A stretch of DNA of 64,000 nucleotides from Caulobacterales bacterium (GCA_017302105.1 JAFLCS010000003.1:1-64000), one strand, 5' to 3'; shown: positions 7,928 to 18,394, counted from the stretch's first letter. Made by a program: numbers and translations. The notes: generated by a model from the sequence alone, not told the origin.

Positions 7928-10687
7928 TCAAATATCCAGCCGGATCTGACGATCGCCGCTCGTGTCGTGGATGGCTGCCGCTGCCTTCGTCAGCTCGGTC
8001 CAGTCGGCGATCAGGGCGTTGTAGGCCGTGGCCTCCTTCGCATCTTTCCGCTTGTTGGCGCTGATGTCGTAGAGGCAGTAGGCGAGATCCTTCACGGCCT
8101 CGGCCTGAATGTTGATCTTCTTCAGCAGGACGGCAGTGTCATGGGAGATGCCGTCCTTCTCATGCTGCCGGACCAGGTGCTGGAGGCACTCCCACACCGT
8201 CAGGTGGCGATCCTCTTCAGGATCCCAATCGTCGTCCAGTTCATCGCGCGCGAGGATGCGAACTTTGCCAGCCGCGCTTTCGACGATACCGGCATGTTTG
8301 ACGCTCTCGACCGAGATACCACGCGCACGAGCAAGGTTGTCGGCTACACCGTAGTCCCCCTTACCGGTCCCATTCTGCTCGAACCAGGTGATGGCGAACC
8401 GCGTGTCCGCGTCGAACTCACCCTGGATGCCACCGAGATATTCGTCGAGTTCCCGGTTGATGAGCTGAAGCGCGGTCTTCACACTCATCGGACTGTCATC
8501 GGCTTCGAGAACGGCCTTGTAGCGCGAGAACACGCCCATGCCGGGTCCGATAGCCGATTGCGGCATATCAGCCGGGGCAATGTTGGCTGCCTGAAGCTCA
8601 GCTATAGCCGGTGGCAGCTCACGCTTGAGGGCACGGATGAACTCCGCGCGAGTGATAATCTCAGCAGTCGGCGCCTTCTTTCGGCAAACAAGAACAACCG
8701 AATTAGCAAGGGCGTTCATTCCCTTTTTCAGGGCATTCGTTGCTTCCGTGCGAACTGGCCAAGTGCCAACAATAGTGAAGCCCGACGCAATAACGGCTTC
8801 GAGAAATGAACTCCATCCGGTGGACGAAATGCCATCTTTCTCGATCTCGGATTGCTTAAAGGCGTAGTAAATCGCCGCTGGATATTCGTTTGATGACCCT
8901 CGCGACAGCACGTTCATTGCATGCGTCATGCCCCCCATAAAATGGGCTTCGGCAGCTTCCGAACTCCCGTAGCGCGTAGTGCTGGCGACTAATTCCTCCC
9001 GCTTCGGGACCGAAATAACGCCCATGATGTCGGGAAAATCGGTCTGCAAACTACGCCGTAGCCATCCGTAGAAGAAGTCCGAAAGTTCTGCGTATTCAAT
9101 ATTATCGTAATAGGGCGGATCAGTTGAAAGCACGAAGCCTGTGACAAACGGATTCTGTTCCGAAGCGTTGTGCTGAACGACGGCCCCCTGAGACGTGCAG
9201 GTCAGGCAATCGAGGACTTCTGAGACAGACAGTGCAGTTCCCGCAATGTCCCCTCCCGCACCCGCGAAGGGATTCGTCTCTGCGAACGTCCACTGCATCG
9301 GAAGAGCTTGTCTGCCCAAAGCTCCAGCCAACCGGCCCATCCCGGTTTCCCATATGGCCAACGAACAATTGCGGGTTAGGGCCTTGCTGATGGAAAACGA
9401 TAAATAAACACGCAATGCACGGATATAGCTGTCTATATTACGAACCCCGACATTGTCCGTCAGGCTAGATTCAACTTCGTCCTTCAAAGACTTCAGCGTG
9501 TCGACAAATGCGCCCAATGCAACAAGCTGGCGATCCGTGAAAACGTCGCCAAATCTCGTCATTCCATAGAGCGGCGTTTGGAAGTTTCGGTGTTTTAGAG
9601 GAATCAGAGTTTCCGGCCGCCAAACCGGATCAGTATCTAGTGCGATTTTCTCAATTTCCGGCGTTGGCGAAATGTAGTTTCTCCCAGCCGACGTCTCGAC
9701 GACAACCGCCATCAGACGTTGCCCCATTTTGCCAGACTGGGCGGCTTGTCGAATGTAGGATAGAGGAATTGCCTCTCCTGTGACGACGCAGTTTGCACCA
9801 GAGCGCCCGATGTTTGGCGGACGTGCGGGACCATCTCCGTGGCGCACCTCAAACCGGTAATCCGTCTTGCTTTCGTTAGCTACGGGCTCAACCCAAACCT
9901 TCCGATCTTCTTTGTCGAGCAGATAGAAGTTCCTCACCAACGGAGTCTTGAGAGTTGTCAAAGCAGGGTTAGGGCTTGGCACGGTTCGCGCCCAAATCCA
10001 GGCGATCACCGTCGCCTTGCCCCCGCCCAGATCTTGAGGCAGGTCCACCTGCGGGTAGAGATGCCCAACGCGCTCCCACGCCTTCTCCCGCATCCATTCG
10101 CCATAATATTTCACATCTTCCGCCAATCCCTCCGCATTGCGGTAGAATTGCCGGTCCTTCGCTCCTGGATGGATTGGAGGCTGGTCCTTGAACTCCGGCG
10201 GAATCTCGATCATCGCCTTGCCGATCATCACCGCGACCGGGTTCAGGTCTGATCCATAAGCCGGCAGGCCGAGGCGCTGCGCCTCCAACGGGATCGACCC
10301 GCCGCCTGAGAATGGGTCATAGACTGGAGGCAGTTCGCCGCCACAGCTCTTGCGGATTTCGGCGCGTGCGCGTTCCAGCACCTCCTCGTTGGTCGAGTTC
10401 TCCCACTTCACCAATTCTTCGATGATGCCGAACAGGCGCTTACGCTCGGCCTCTTGCGCTTCATGCGTGGGGAACTTTTCAAGATCACTCGATGGATCAT
10501 CAACAAGCTGGGCGAACAATACTGCGCGACACGCCGCCAGCGGTCGCCGAGCCCACCACAGATGCAGCGTGGACGGATGCCCGTGCCGGATCGATTTTTC
10601 TTTCACGGAAGCCGCGTTGATCGCCGCCAGAGGAATGGCGACCTCGATCAGCTTCTTCTTGGTGTTATTCGTCGAGGTCATAAACAA
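7928..10687 (-). CDS. DUF1156 DNA methyltransferase
   Basis: This 919-residue protein opens with the DUF1156 signature (Lys-Ser-Ile-Arg-His-Gly-His-Pro, then 'LHLWWARRPLAA', about 31-52). It has an SAM-binding motif 'DPFSGGGS' at 124-131 and a catalytic 'DPPYYDNI' at 523-530. The DPPY motif marks exocyclic amino methylation, so the likely product is N6-methyladenine or N4-methylcytosine, probably marking self DNA. No dedicated restriction endonuclease gene is adjacent; helicase and nuclease-like partners flank it. The start overlaps the upstream ATPase gene by 23 bp; Met3 is an alternative start. The middle of the gene (about 8640-9960) has much lower GC than the ends. Confidence 0.88.
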   Translation of the reverse strand: MFMTSTNNTKKKLIEVAIPLAAINAASVKEKSIRHGHPSTLHLWWARRPLAACRAVLFAQLVDDPSSDLEKFPTHEAQEAERKRLFGIIEELVKWENSTNEEVLERARAEIRKSCGGELPPVYDPFSGGGSIPLEAQRLGLPAYGSDLNPVAVMIGKAMIEIPPEFKDQPPIHPGAKDRQFYRNAEGLAEDVKYYGEWMREKAWERVGHLYPQVDLPQDLGGGKATVIAWIWARTVPSPNPALTTLKTPLVRNFYLLDKEDRKVWVEPVANESKTDYRFEVRHGDGPARPPNIGRSGANCVVTGEAIPLSYIRQAAQSGKMGQRLMAVVVETSAGRNYISPTPEIEKIALDTDPVWRPETLIPLKHRNFQTPLYGMTRFGDVFTDRQLVALGAFVDTLKSLKDEVESSLTDNVGVRNIDSYIRALRVYLSFSISKALTRNCSLAIWETGMGRLAGALGRQALPMQWTFAETNPFAGAGGDIAGTALSVSEVLDCLTCTSQGAVVQHNASEQNPFVTGFVLSTDPPYYDNIEYAELSDFFYGWLRRSLQTDFPDIMGVISVPKREELVASTTRYGSSEAAEAHFMGGMTHAMNVLSRGSSNEYPAAIYYAFKQSEIEKDGISSTGWSSFLEAVIASGFTIVGTWPVRTEATNALKKGMNALANSVVLVCRKKAPTAEIITRAEFIRALKRELPPAIAELQAANIAPADMPQSAIGPGMGVFSRYKAVLEADDSPMSVKTALQLINRELDEYLGGIQGEFDADTRFAITWFEQNGTGKGDYGVADNLARARGISVESVKHAGIVESAAGKVRILARDELDDDWDPEEDRHLTVWECLQHLVRQHEKDGISHDTAVLLKKINIQAEAVKDLAYCLYDISANKRKDAKEATAYNALIADWTELTKAAAAIHDTSGDRQIRLDI

Positions 10688-13600
10688 GCCTGTAGGTTGC
10701 AGGGTGGATGGTCAGTTCGCCACCGTCACGCAATGCGCGCAGGTGGGCGCCCGTCATCTCGACGGCATCACCCTCGGGGTTGATGAGAATGAACGAATAG
10801 AGGTCCGGCTTCTGGTCGAGCAGACCCCAGACGTCCGCTTCAAGCTGGAGCGGTTCGTGCTCCAGGCAGTGGTCCTTTGGATAATAGTGGCGAAGAATCT
10901 CACCACCCGCCGAGCGACGCTCCCATGGAAAGCGCGTGCCGTTGCCGCGGCCGATCCAGCTCCCATCCGCATGGAAGAAGCGATCCTCGCCGTCGACCTT
11001 GTAGCCCTGGGCCAGCGCAAAGCGCGCCATTACGCTCGGGCGTGGAGGCTTCGGCGCGGCGCGCGGCCTGGTCGCAACCTCCGTTTCGATCAGCTCGCGA
11101 TCTGGCTCTCCCGTCGGAGGCGCGGGTTCGGGGAGCGTGGCGGGCTCGTCCTCCTCCGCCAGGTGGAGATCGTCAGCATCGACTGGCTCGGCGTCATCGC
11201 CCGCGCCTTCAGCGGTCTCGTCGCTCTCATCCTCATCGCCGGGAGCGGCGTCCGGTTGGACTTCGCTGATCGGCGCGGCGACCATTTGCTCGGGGCCGAG
11301 CGTGAAGTTTTCCTCGAGATATTCCCGGATATCCTCGGGCGAGCGCTCGAACGCATAGGCCAGCGCCGCGCGAATATCCGCGCTCAGGCTCCTGCCGATC
11401 TCTTCCGGGACCCGCTTCGCCAGCTTGGCCTTCGATAGCGGGCTGACGAAGAGCTTGCAGTCGAGCCACAGGATGTCGGTGAGCCGCGCCGTCCCAGCGG
11501 GCACGCCTTCGAGATAGGGAATGACTTCCAGCTTGGGGGTCTGGACCCAACTCGTGGCCGCGATCGCGTCCGCCAGCGCCCACACGCGCTCGGTCTCGGC
11601 GGCATCGGCAAGCTCGATCCGCCCGAGCTGGGTTCCGAACGCCGTCAGCCAGGCTCGGCGATCTTCGATGCCGGCCAGCAGCGACGGTTGGTTGAAATGC
11701 TCCTCGACGAGGTCCGACAAGGCCGGCAACGCCGAGAATGGCGGCGCCTGCACGGTCTCCCCCGACAGCCTCTGAAAATCGGCGGTCTTGCGCTTGACCC
11801 ATTCGTGCAGATGGCTCCACCGGAACAGAGTCTGCATGCTCAGGCCATAGGCAAGCGTATCGACCGGCGCCCACTCGCCCACGAGGTTCAGCCAGTGCCC
11901 GCGCTCCTCCCAGATGCGGATCGGGTATCGGACCAGCAACGTGCGAACACGCCTGGCGTCGTCGGCCGAGAGCGCTTTCCCCGAGGCCAACGTCCCAAGC
12001 CATTGCAGCGCCAGATCCGCGGACGGACGATCGGCGACACCGATACGATGCCACAGGCTAAGGTCGAGCACTGAAGCGCGCACGACCGCCGCGCCGGGAA
12101 CATCCTCTTCGTCCCCGGCCAGAAAGACGCCGCCGGCCGTCGCCCACGTCCCGTCCTGGGCGAGGATCAGCTTCTCTGCCTTGAAGGCGTTCTTGATGTT
12201 CTGCGCGTCGGCGGTCGAACAGCCGTCGAGCATCTGGTCGAGGCGACGATACCATTTCTCGACCTCATGCGCCGGCGCCCGGTCAGATTTCGTCAGGGCG
12301 CGCAGCCGGTCAAGCAAGCGGCCCGGTCCGCTGGGTGTTTTGCGGACACCAAGAAGGTCAAGCAACGGCCGCGTCGTTTCCCGATCGAGCAGGCCATGCA
12401 CGAAGGGCTCGACGTCAATCAGGGCTTCGGTTTCGGGCGTCCGACGCACCAGGTCGGCCGGAAGCTGGATCATGTTGCGCGTATCGGGCAGACAGGGCAT
12501 TGCGCGCAGCTTCATGAGCCAATCCGCCAATAACGGCTCCGAGCTGACTGATCGCGTCGATCCGGTGGTTGCCACCTGCGACAGCCGCATCGTCGAAGAC
12601 CGGGACCAATAGGCGTCGCGCTGTTCGAGAATCTTCCCGATGATCTTGGCCCAGATACCTGGATCGGTCTTCGACAACGCCTCCCAATGCCGCCAGTAGT
12701 CGGCCGGGAAGTCCCAATCATCGACGACGAAACTCTCCGTGACATAGGCATAGTAGAGCGCGTGGCGCTGCCCGCGCGCCTGCGCTTCCGCCAGCGCGCG
12801 CTGGCGCCCATAGAGGCTGGTGCGCTTCGAGGCCAGCGGCGCCATCGTCAGCAGTCCTGAACGGCCCGACGAGACCCAGCGTAGCCAATCCTCCCGCGTA
12901 CAGGATTTGAAGCTCGCGACATAATCGCCGTGGAGGAGTTGCGTCTTGCGGATGGAGTCCGGCAACAGCTCATTGAGCGTACCGTTCTCGTCGAACAGCA
13001 CCCCCTTGTCGGTCGCCCGAAGCTTGAGGTCGGCGCAGGCATATCGGAAGGAGTCGCCAACAGTGACACCCAGCTTGGCCGCGATCTGGGCAATCTGAAC
13101 GCACTCGGCGAGTTTGGCCTGACCGGCGCCGAAATAGTCAGCGGCGACACGGTCGATGACGGCGTTGACGTCGCTCGTGCCGTCGAGGCCGATCTCCTCC
13201 AGCACCGCGAAAGCGGCCTCTACCGGATCGTTGCGGTTTTCGCCTTCGGCCTTGTCCCGGCGCTGGTCCGCGAGGAACCGCGTCCAGTTTTGGTTGAGGA
13301 CAACAAGGTGGCCGGCCAGAAATTCCCAATCCTCGTCCGACTGAAGCAATTTCTTCTCGCCGAGCCGAACGATCTCCGAGGCCGCATAGAGCACCTCCTT
13401 GCCCTGCACCGGGACGATGCGCAGCGCGTCGGCGTCGTGACACTGCCAGCCCGTCACCTCAGGCGCGATATAGGCCCAAAGGTTCAACAAATGCCGCCAC
13501 GTCGCAGGTCGTGGCAGATGATGGCTGCGCAGGCGGTCGAGCAGATCCGACTTTGAGAACTCCTCGACCAGGCCCCAATGAACGAGCTTGGTCCGGTTCT

Positions 13601-14894
13601 TGGCCGAGACATGCTGGCACAGCGCCGGCCGTGACTTGGCATCGAGCAAGGCCATCGCCTGGTCCGCCGGCCAGATGTCAAAGACCGGCCGTGGAACCGT
13701 GATCGCGGCCTTGGCCTCGACCAGCTGCCCTTCCTCGGTCAGCAGCATCGATCGACCGTCGATCACCGCGTCGAAGGCGAGCTCAACGATCGCGCCACAC
13801 GCTCCTTCGAGCGTGGTCGCCTCACGGTCAACATCCGGCAACAAACCGTAAGCGTCCGCCCGATCCCGCGCGCCGGTCTTAGTCTGCTCCAGCCACTCCA
13901 TCATTGCGCCGGCGGCCAGTTCCCCGGCGCGGTTCAGGAGCCAGCGGTTGGTCGGCGAGGTTTCCGGGTCCTTGATCTTGAGACGCGCAGGGTCCTGAAT
14001 GAAGGGAGCATTGCAGGCGAAAGGTAGCGTCGTTTCAACGCCAGTCGGCAGCACGACATAGAGCCGGCCCTTGGCTCCAAGCACGATCTCGACGCGGCAA
14101 GGCGGGAAATCGCCGCTGTCCTCGGCCCCCAGCATCCGCTCCTTGCGGATCTCGTCGAGCGCTTCGTCCGGGAAGGCTTCCTCGGCGGACCGCACAAGGA
14201 GGAAGGGATCGTTCGCTTTCTCATCCAAAGCCATCCATTCGCTCTCGGCGATGGGGCCAGGCCCGAGACTCTGCCAATGCACCTCGCTGTCGCCGATACG
14301 AAGACGGCGGATTTTCTTGAAGAACAGCAGCGACACCGGGCTCTTCAGCCACTCGTCGAGATTCTTCTCGACCTCGCGGCGCAGCAGCGGATTGGCGATC
14401 GCCACCTCGACGCGCGTGGTTTCCGACGTCAGGGAACGGCCGTGGATCCAATGCGGCTGGGTGAACCGCGCGCGTTCGAAGGCTACGGCCAGGGTCGGCG
14501 TGAACAACTCGACCCGATCGCCCAGGCTGAACGTGCTCTTGAATCCGATCCCCCGGAAGCCGATCGTATGCAGCGCACGCTTGTTGGAATAGCCGAAGCG
14601 GCAGATCGAGGCGAAGTGGGCCTCGATGAAGTCCTCGCCATTATGCTCGAATACAAAACGGTCGTTCTCGATCGACACCCGCGCTTCGCTGGCGCCGGCG
14701 TCGTCGGCGTTCTGGAGGAGCTCGGACAGGATATGGCGCGGACTCTGCACCTGCTTAAAGAGCTGGTGCCAAGGTCCGGCAAGCTCCGGGTCCGCCTCAA
14801 GCTGATCCCAGCGCCTGGTCGCGCGCTCCTGGATCGGCTGGAAGTAGTCAGGCCAAACTGCCGAGTTTGCCGCCAACTGCGTGTTCGCTGTCAT
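10665..14894 (-). CDS. Giant sacsin/Hsp90-type ATPase
   Basis: This 1409-residue protein has an N-terminal GHKL ATPase: the N-box 'ELLQNADDAG' at about 58-67 and a glycine box 'RGIGFKS' at 114-120. These match the ATP site of sacsin-like and Hsp90-like proteins. The rest (about 300-1200) is a long helical region I do not recognise. A strongly acidic linker at about 1200-1265 leads to a C-terminal domain rich in aromatic residues. Similar very large GHKL proteins occur in defence islands with SNF2 helicases. Its ATG overlaps the SNF2 helicase stop (ATGA), showing coupling. The partner and substrate are unknown; an ATP-driven clamp or chaperone role is inference. Confidence 0.75.
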   Translation of the reverse strand: MTANTQLAANSAVWPDYFQPIQERATRRWDQLEADPELAGPWHQLFKQVQSPRHILSELLQNADDAGASEARVSIENDRFVFEHNGEDFIEAHFASICRFGYSNKRALHTIGFRGIGFKSTFSLGDRVELFTPTLAVAFERARFTQPHWIHGRSLTSETTRVEVAIANPLLRREVEKNLDEWLKSPVSLLFFKKIRRLRIGDSEVHWQSLGPGPIAESEWMALDEKANDPFLLVRSAEEAFPDEALDEIRKERMLGAEDSGDFPPCRVEIVLGAKGRLYVVLPTGVETTLPFACNAPFIQDPARLKIKDPETSPTNRWLLNRAGELAAGAMMEWLEQTKTGARDRADAYGLLPDVDREATTLEGACGAIVELAFDAVIDGRSMLLTEEGQLVEAKAAITVPRPVFDIWPADQAMALLDAKSRPALCQHVSAKNRTKLVHWGLVEEFSKSDLLDRLRSHHLPRPATWRHLLNLWAYIAPEVTGWQCHDADALRIVPVQGKEVLYAASEIVRLGEKKLLQSDEDWEFLAGHLVVLNQNWTRFLADQRRDKAEGENRNDPVEAAFAVLEEIGLDGTSDVNAVIDRVAADYFGAGQAKLAECVQIAQIAAKLGVTVGDSFRYACADLKLRATDKGVLFDENGTLNELLPDSIRKTQLLHGDYVASFKSCTREDWLRWVSSGRSGLLTMAPLASKRTSLYGRQRALAEAQARGQRHALYYAYVTESFVVDDWDFPADYWRHWEALSKTDPGIWAKIIGKILEQRDAYWSRSSTMRLSQVATTGSTRSVSSEPLLADWLMKLRAMPCLPDTRNMIQLPADLVRRTPETEALIDVEPFVHGLLDRETTRPLLDLLGVRKTPSGPGRLLDRLRALTKSDRAPAHEVEKWYRRLDQMLDGCSTADAQNIKNAFKAEKLILAQDGTWATAGGVFLAGDEEDVPGAAVVRASVLDLSLWHRIGVADRPSADLALQWLGTLASGKALSADDARRVRTLLVRYPIRIWEERGHWLNLVGEWAPVDTLAYGLSMQTLFRWSHLHEWVKRKTADFQRLSGETVQAPPFSALPALSDLVEEHFNQPSLLAGIEDRRAWLTAFGTQLGRIELADAAETERVWALADAIAATSWVQTPKLEVIPYLEGVPAGTARLTDILWLDCKLFVSPLSKAKLAKRVPEEIGRSLSADIRAALAYAFERSPEDIREYLEENFTLGPEQMVAAPISEVQPDAAPGDEDESDETAEGAGDDAEPVDADDLHLAEEDEPATLPEPAPPTGEPDRELIETEVATRPRAAPKPPRPSVMARFALAQGYKVDGEDRFFHADGSWIGRGNGTRFPWERRSAGGEILRHYYPKDHCLEHEPLQLEADVWGLLDQKPDLYSFILINPEGDAVEMTGAHLRALRDGGELTIHPATYRLVYDLDE

Positions 14895-17800
14895 AGCGGA
14901 GCCTCCGCGCGCTCCAGAAGGCGACGAAGGTCGAACTGGATCGCGGTTTCGAGGAAGGACGGTTCCCGTTCCACGAGCGGGCCGCGCACATAGCGAGGCG
15001 CATGGGCGAAACCGGCGGCAACAGGCACAATAGCAAGGATGAACTTCTCCGGCTCGTGCAGGGAGGTGATGACCTCCTGCCGCGTGACCATCACGCTGTC
15101 GGCTCCGTCGATGCGCCCCTTGACCTCGATGAAGCGCAGATGTCCCGACTTCGGATCGTGCGAGGCGATGTCATAGCCGATCTTCTGGGCGGAGACGTCG
15201 GCCGGCTCATTGCCCAGCGCCCGCTCGGCCGCCATGACGGCTTCCATCGCAGCAAGCTCGATCACCCGGCGCGCAACGGGGTCTTCCGCGAAATGGTTCG
15301 GGACGCTTGGCGCCTGACGCTCTTCCAGTAGCCCACGCGGGATGACGACCATGCCGCCCCGCACGCGCGGCGGCTGCGAGGAGATGAACCGCTCCCGTTC
15401 AAGCTGGTCCATGCGGCGCTTTTGCCGATCCGCCAGATCCTCGGCCCGGCGCTGCGCGTTCTGCCAGTTCACCCGAGTCTTCTTGCCGGCCCGCTCCTCT
15501 TCCTTCAGCTCGAAGGCGCGCGAGTCCCAGTAATTGATCTCCTTCTTGAGCCGGGCGCGAACTTCATGCTCGACCTTTTCGATCTCGGGCAAGCGCCGCG
15601 CCTTGACCTCGGCGACATGGCCCTGCGCCAGCTCGACCGTCGCGAACCGGATCGCGGCCTTTTCCAGATCGGTGGTCAGCCAGCTCTCCTCCAGAAGATC
15701 ACGCACGCTGGCGACCTCTTCCGGCTTGGCAGGCCGCAGGTTCAAATGCGGCGCGATGCCGGCGTTGACGGTGTTTCCGGCCTTGTCGATTGCGGCGAAC
15801 TGGAGCCGCTGCGAAATCACATGCGGCTTGCCGGCGCTGGTGACGCGACCGTCCTGGACGGTGTGTTCCAGCAGGAAAATCGCCGACAGCGCGTCTCCAG
15901 CATCGGTGTCGTCTACCAGGATCGCGCCCTGCCGCATGATCTGCTCATACTGCTCGCGGATCAGGCTGATGACAGCTTCGAGCAGCGGATGCCCCGGGCA
16001 GACGAAAGCTGCGACCGGCTGCTGGTTGATTTTGTCCTTCTCGAAGCAGATCCGCTCATATTGCGTCTGGAGCGGGGCGCCATTACCGATCTGACGATCC
16101 CGCTCGCGGATACGCACCGGCACATGGGCAATCTCCCAGCGCCCTTCCTCGCGGCGCTTGATCCGGCCGCCCAGATGCTGGAACGCCTCGACGAAGAAGC
16201 TCTGGATGTGATGCGGCTGCAGGCGCAACGCGTCGGCGCGCTCCATTTCGAGCCGCAGTTCCTCGACCTTGGCCTCCGGCATCGTGTCGTTGGTCAGGGC
16301 GCGGCGGCGCAGAAGCTCAAGCAGGTTCGCCTGGTCGACGGCGCCATCGACCTGCTGGAACAGGCGGGCCTTGACCTCTTCTCGCTCGCCATACTGGATC
16401 GCCTCGAAGAGCAGATCCTTGAGCGCCACGCCGTCGAACAATTCCCCGAGCACGTCATAGACGCGGCCGCCCAGCGCCTCGCGCGCAGCTTCCAGCTTTT
16501 CGAGCAGCCGAGCGTAGACCTCGCCCTCGCGCGTATCGGCCGCGACGAGGTTCCACAGGTGGCACACCTCTGTCTGACCGATGCGGTGGATGCGGCCGAA
16601 CCGTTGCTCGATCTTGTTCGGGTTCCACGGTAGGTCGTAGTTGACCATGAGGTGGCCGCGCTGAAGGTTAACGCCTTCACCCGCCGCGTCGTTGGCGATC
16701 AGGACCAACATGTCCTTGTCCTGCATGAAGCGCTCGACGACCTTGCGCCGCTCTTCGCGCGACACGCCGCCGTGGATCACTTCGACCGCCTCGGGATTGC
16801 CGAGCCGCGCCCTGACCTTGTCGAGCAGGTAGTGCAGTGTATCCTTGGGCTCGGTGAAGATGATCAGCTTGCGGCGATTGCCAGCCGCATCGACCATCAG
16901 ATCGTCGTCGAGGATGCGGTTCAGTTGGGTCCACTTCGCATCCACGCCCGAGCGCAACACGCCGAGCGCCATCGTCTCCAGCCCCTTCAGCGTCTCGACT
17001 TCCAAAGCGAGTTGCTCGACGGTCTCGGCCGTCGTCGCGCCCGTCGAGATCAGGTCCTCAAGCTCGTCGATCTCCTCCTGGCCATATTCCTCGATGTTGC
17101 CGAGCATGTCGGCATTGATCGTCGGCTCGCTCGTACCCGCTCGGCGGCCCTTGGCGGCAAGGCGAGCTTCGCCCAGTTCGTTTTCCAGCCGCTCGCGGCG
17201 ACGCTTAAGTGACTGGTAAATTGCGGCCGGTGACGAAGCGAGCCGGCGCTGGAGGATCTGCAATGCGAAACCGACATTGTTACGCTTCTTCCCGTCGCCC
17301 TCCGCGAAGCGCTGCACGCGGTTCATCTCCGTGCGCACATATTCCGTGACGGCGGTGTAGAGCGCGGCCTCTCCCTCCGAGAGCTGATATTTGACCGTGC
17401 GCGCCCGCCGCTCGGGGAAGAGCGGCCGACCGTCGAACTTGAGCAGTTCCTCCTTGGTCAGCCGCCGCATCATGTCTTCGGTGTCGGCGTAGTGGACGCC
17501 ATCGCGGAACCGGCCCTCGAACCGATCGCCGTCGAGCAGCGCCATGAAGAGCTGGAAATCCTCTTCCTTGCCATTGTGCGGTGTGGCCGACATCAACAGC
17601 AGATGCCGGCAGACCTGGCCGAGCTTCTGGCCGACCTGATAGCGGCGGGTGTATTTCACCTCTCCGCCAAAATATGTGGCCGACATGCGATGGGCTTCGT
17701 CACAGATGATGAGGTCCCATTCGCGCGCGCTCATGAGCTTCTCCTGAAGCTCCTCGTTGCGCGCCAGCACATCGAGACGGACGATCAGCCGGTCCCGGTC

Positions 17801-18394
17801 GCTGAACGGATTGCCCGACCGCGAATTCTCGATCATGTCGCGGGAAAGGATGTCGAACTCGAGATTGAATTTCTGGCCGAGTTCGTCCTGCCATTGTTCG
17901 ACCAGGCTGCCGGGCGCGACCACGAGGCAGCGCTCCAGGTCGCTACGGGCGATCAGTTCCTTCATCAGCAGCCCGGCCATAATCGTCTTGCCGGCGCCGG
18001 GATCGTCGGCGAGCAGGAAGCGCAGCGGCTGTCGCGGCAGCATTTCGCCATAGACTGCCGAAATCTGGTGCGGCAGCGGATCGACCAGACTCGTGTGAAT
18101 CGCCAGATAGGGGTCGAAATAGTGCGCCAGCTTGATGCGGTTGGCTTCCGTCACCAGCCGCAGCAACGCGCCGTCAGCGTCGAACGACCAGGCCCGCCCG
18201 CCCTGCACGACCTCAAGCCGGTGCTCGTCATCCCGATAAAGAACGGCCTCGGCCACCGAGCCGTTGTGGTCGCGGTAAACGACGCTGATCGCCTGATCGC
18301 CGATCCAGTCCACCGAGATCACATGCACAGCCTGAGCCGAGGCCACGCCCCGCACCGATGCGCCGTTCTTTATGTCTTCAAGCCGTACCGCCAT
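14891..18394 (-). CDS. SNF2-family helicase with C-terminal DUF3883
   Basis: This protein of about 1167 residues is an SF2 translocase. Counted from Met 18394, Walker A 'DDPGAGKT' is at 130-137, 'DEAH' at 232-235, and a helicase C domain with 'EQRFGRIHRIGQ' lies centrally. The C-terminus carries DUF3883, with 'GYDI' (Asp1075) and 'FIEVKGR' (Glu1090, Lys1092). This D...ExK spacing resembles PD-(D/E)XK nucleases. The family resembles DrmD, the SNF2 helicase of class 1 DISARM. I prefer the ATG at 18394, preceded by GGGGAG, over the ATG at 18442, which would overlap the regulator gene by 26 bp. It probably moves along DNA and recruits or performs cleavage. Confidence 0.85.
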   Translation of the reverse strand: MAVRLEDIKNGASVRGVASAQAVHVISVDWIGDQAISVVYRDHNGSVAEAVLYRDDEHRLEVVQGGRAWSFDADGALLRLVTEANRIKLAHYFDPYLAIHTSLVDPLPHQISAVYGEMLPRQPLRFLLADDPGAGKTIMAGLLMKELIARSDLERCLVVAPGSLVEQWQDELGQKFNLEFDILSRDMIENSRSGNPFSDRDRLIVRLDVLARNEELQEKLMSAREWDLIICDEAHRMSATYFGGEVKYTRRYQVGQKLGQVCRHLLLMSATPHNGKEEDFQLFMALLDGDRFEGRFRDGVHYADTEDMMRRLTKEELLKFDGRPLFPERRARTVKYQLSEGEAALYTAVTEYVRTEMNRVQRFAEGDGKKRNNVGFALQILQRRLASSPAAIYQSLKRRRERLENELGEARLAAKGRRAGTSEPTINADMLGNIEEYGQEEIDELEDLISTGATTAETVEQLALEVETLKGLETMALGVLRSGVDAKWTQLNRILDDDLMVDAAGNRRKLIIFTEPKDTLHYLLDKVRARLGNPEAVEVIHGGVSREERRKVVERFMQDKDMLVLIANDAAGEGVNLQRGHLMVNYDLPWNPNKIEQRFGRIHRIGQTEVCHLWNLVAADTREGEVYARLLEKLEAAREALGGRVYDVLGELFDGVALKDLLFEAIQYGEREEVKARLFQQVDGAVDQANLLELLRRRALTNDTMPEAKVEELRLEMERADALRLQPHHIQSFFVEAFQHLGGRIKRREEGRWEIAHVPVRIRERDRQIGNGAPLQTQYERICFEKDKINQQPVAAFVCPGHPLLEAVISLIREQYEQIMRQGAILVDDTDAGDALSAIFLLEHTVQDGRVTSAGKPHVISQRLQFAAIDKAGNTVNAGIAPHLNLRPAKPEEVASVRDLLEESWLTTDLEKAAIRFATVELAQGHVAEVKARRLPEIEKVEHEVRARLKKEINYWDSRAFELKEEERAGKKTRVNWQNAQRRAEDLADRQKRRMDQLERERFISSQPPRVRGGMVVIPRGLLEERQAPSVPNHFAEDPVARRVIELAAMEAVMAAERALGNEPADVSAQKIGYDIASHDPKSGHLRFIEVKGRIDGADSVMVTRQEVITSLHEPEKFILAIVPVAAGFAHAPRYVRGPLVEREPSFLETAIQFDLRRLLERAEAPL

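Noticed and set aside
6997-8809. Two long plus-strand frames opposite the DUF499 and methylase genes
   Set aside because: They cross the boundary of two well-supported genes and look like compositional artefacts.
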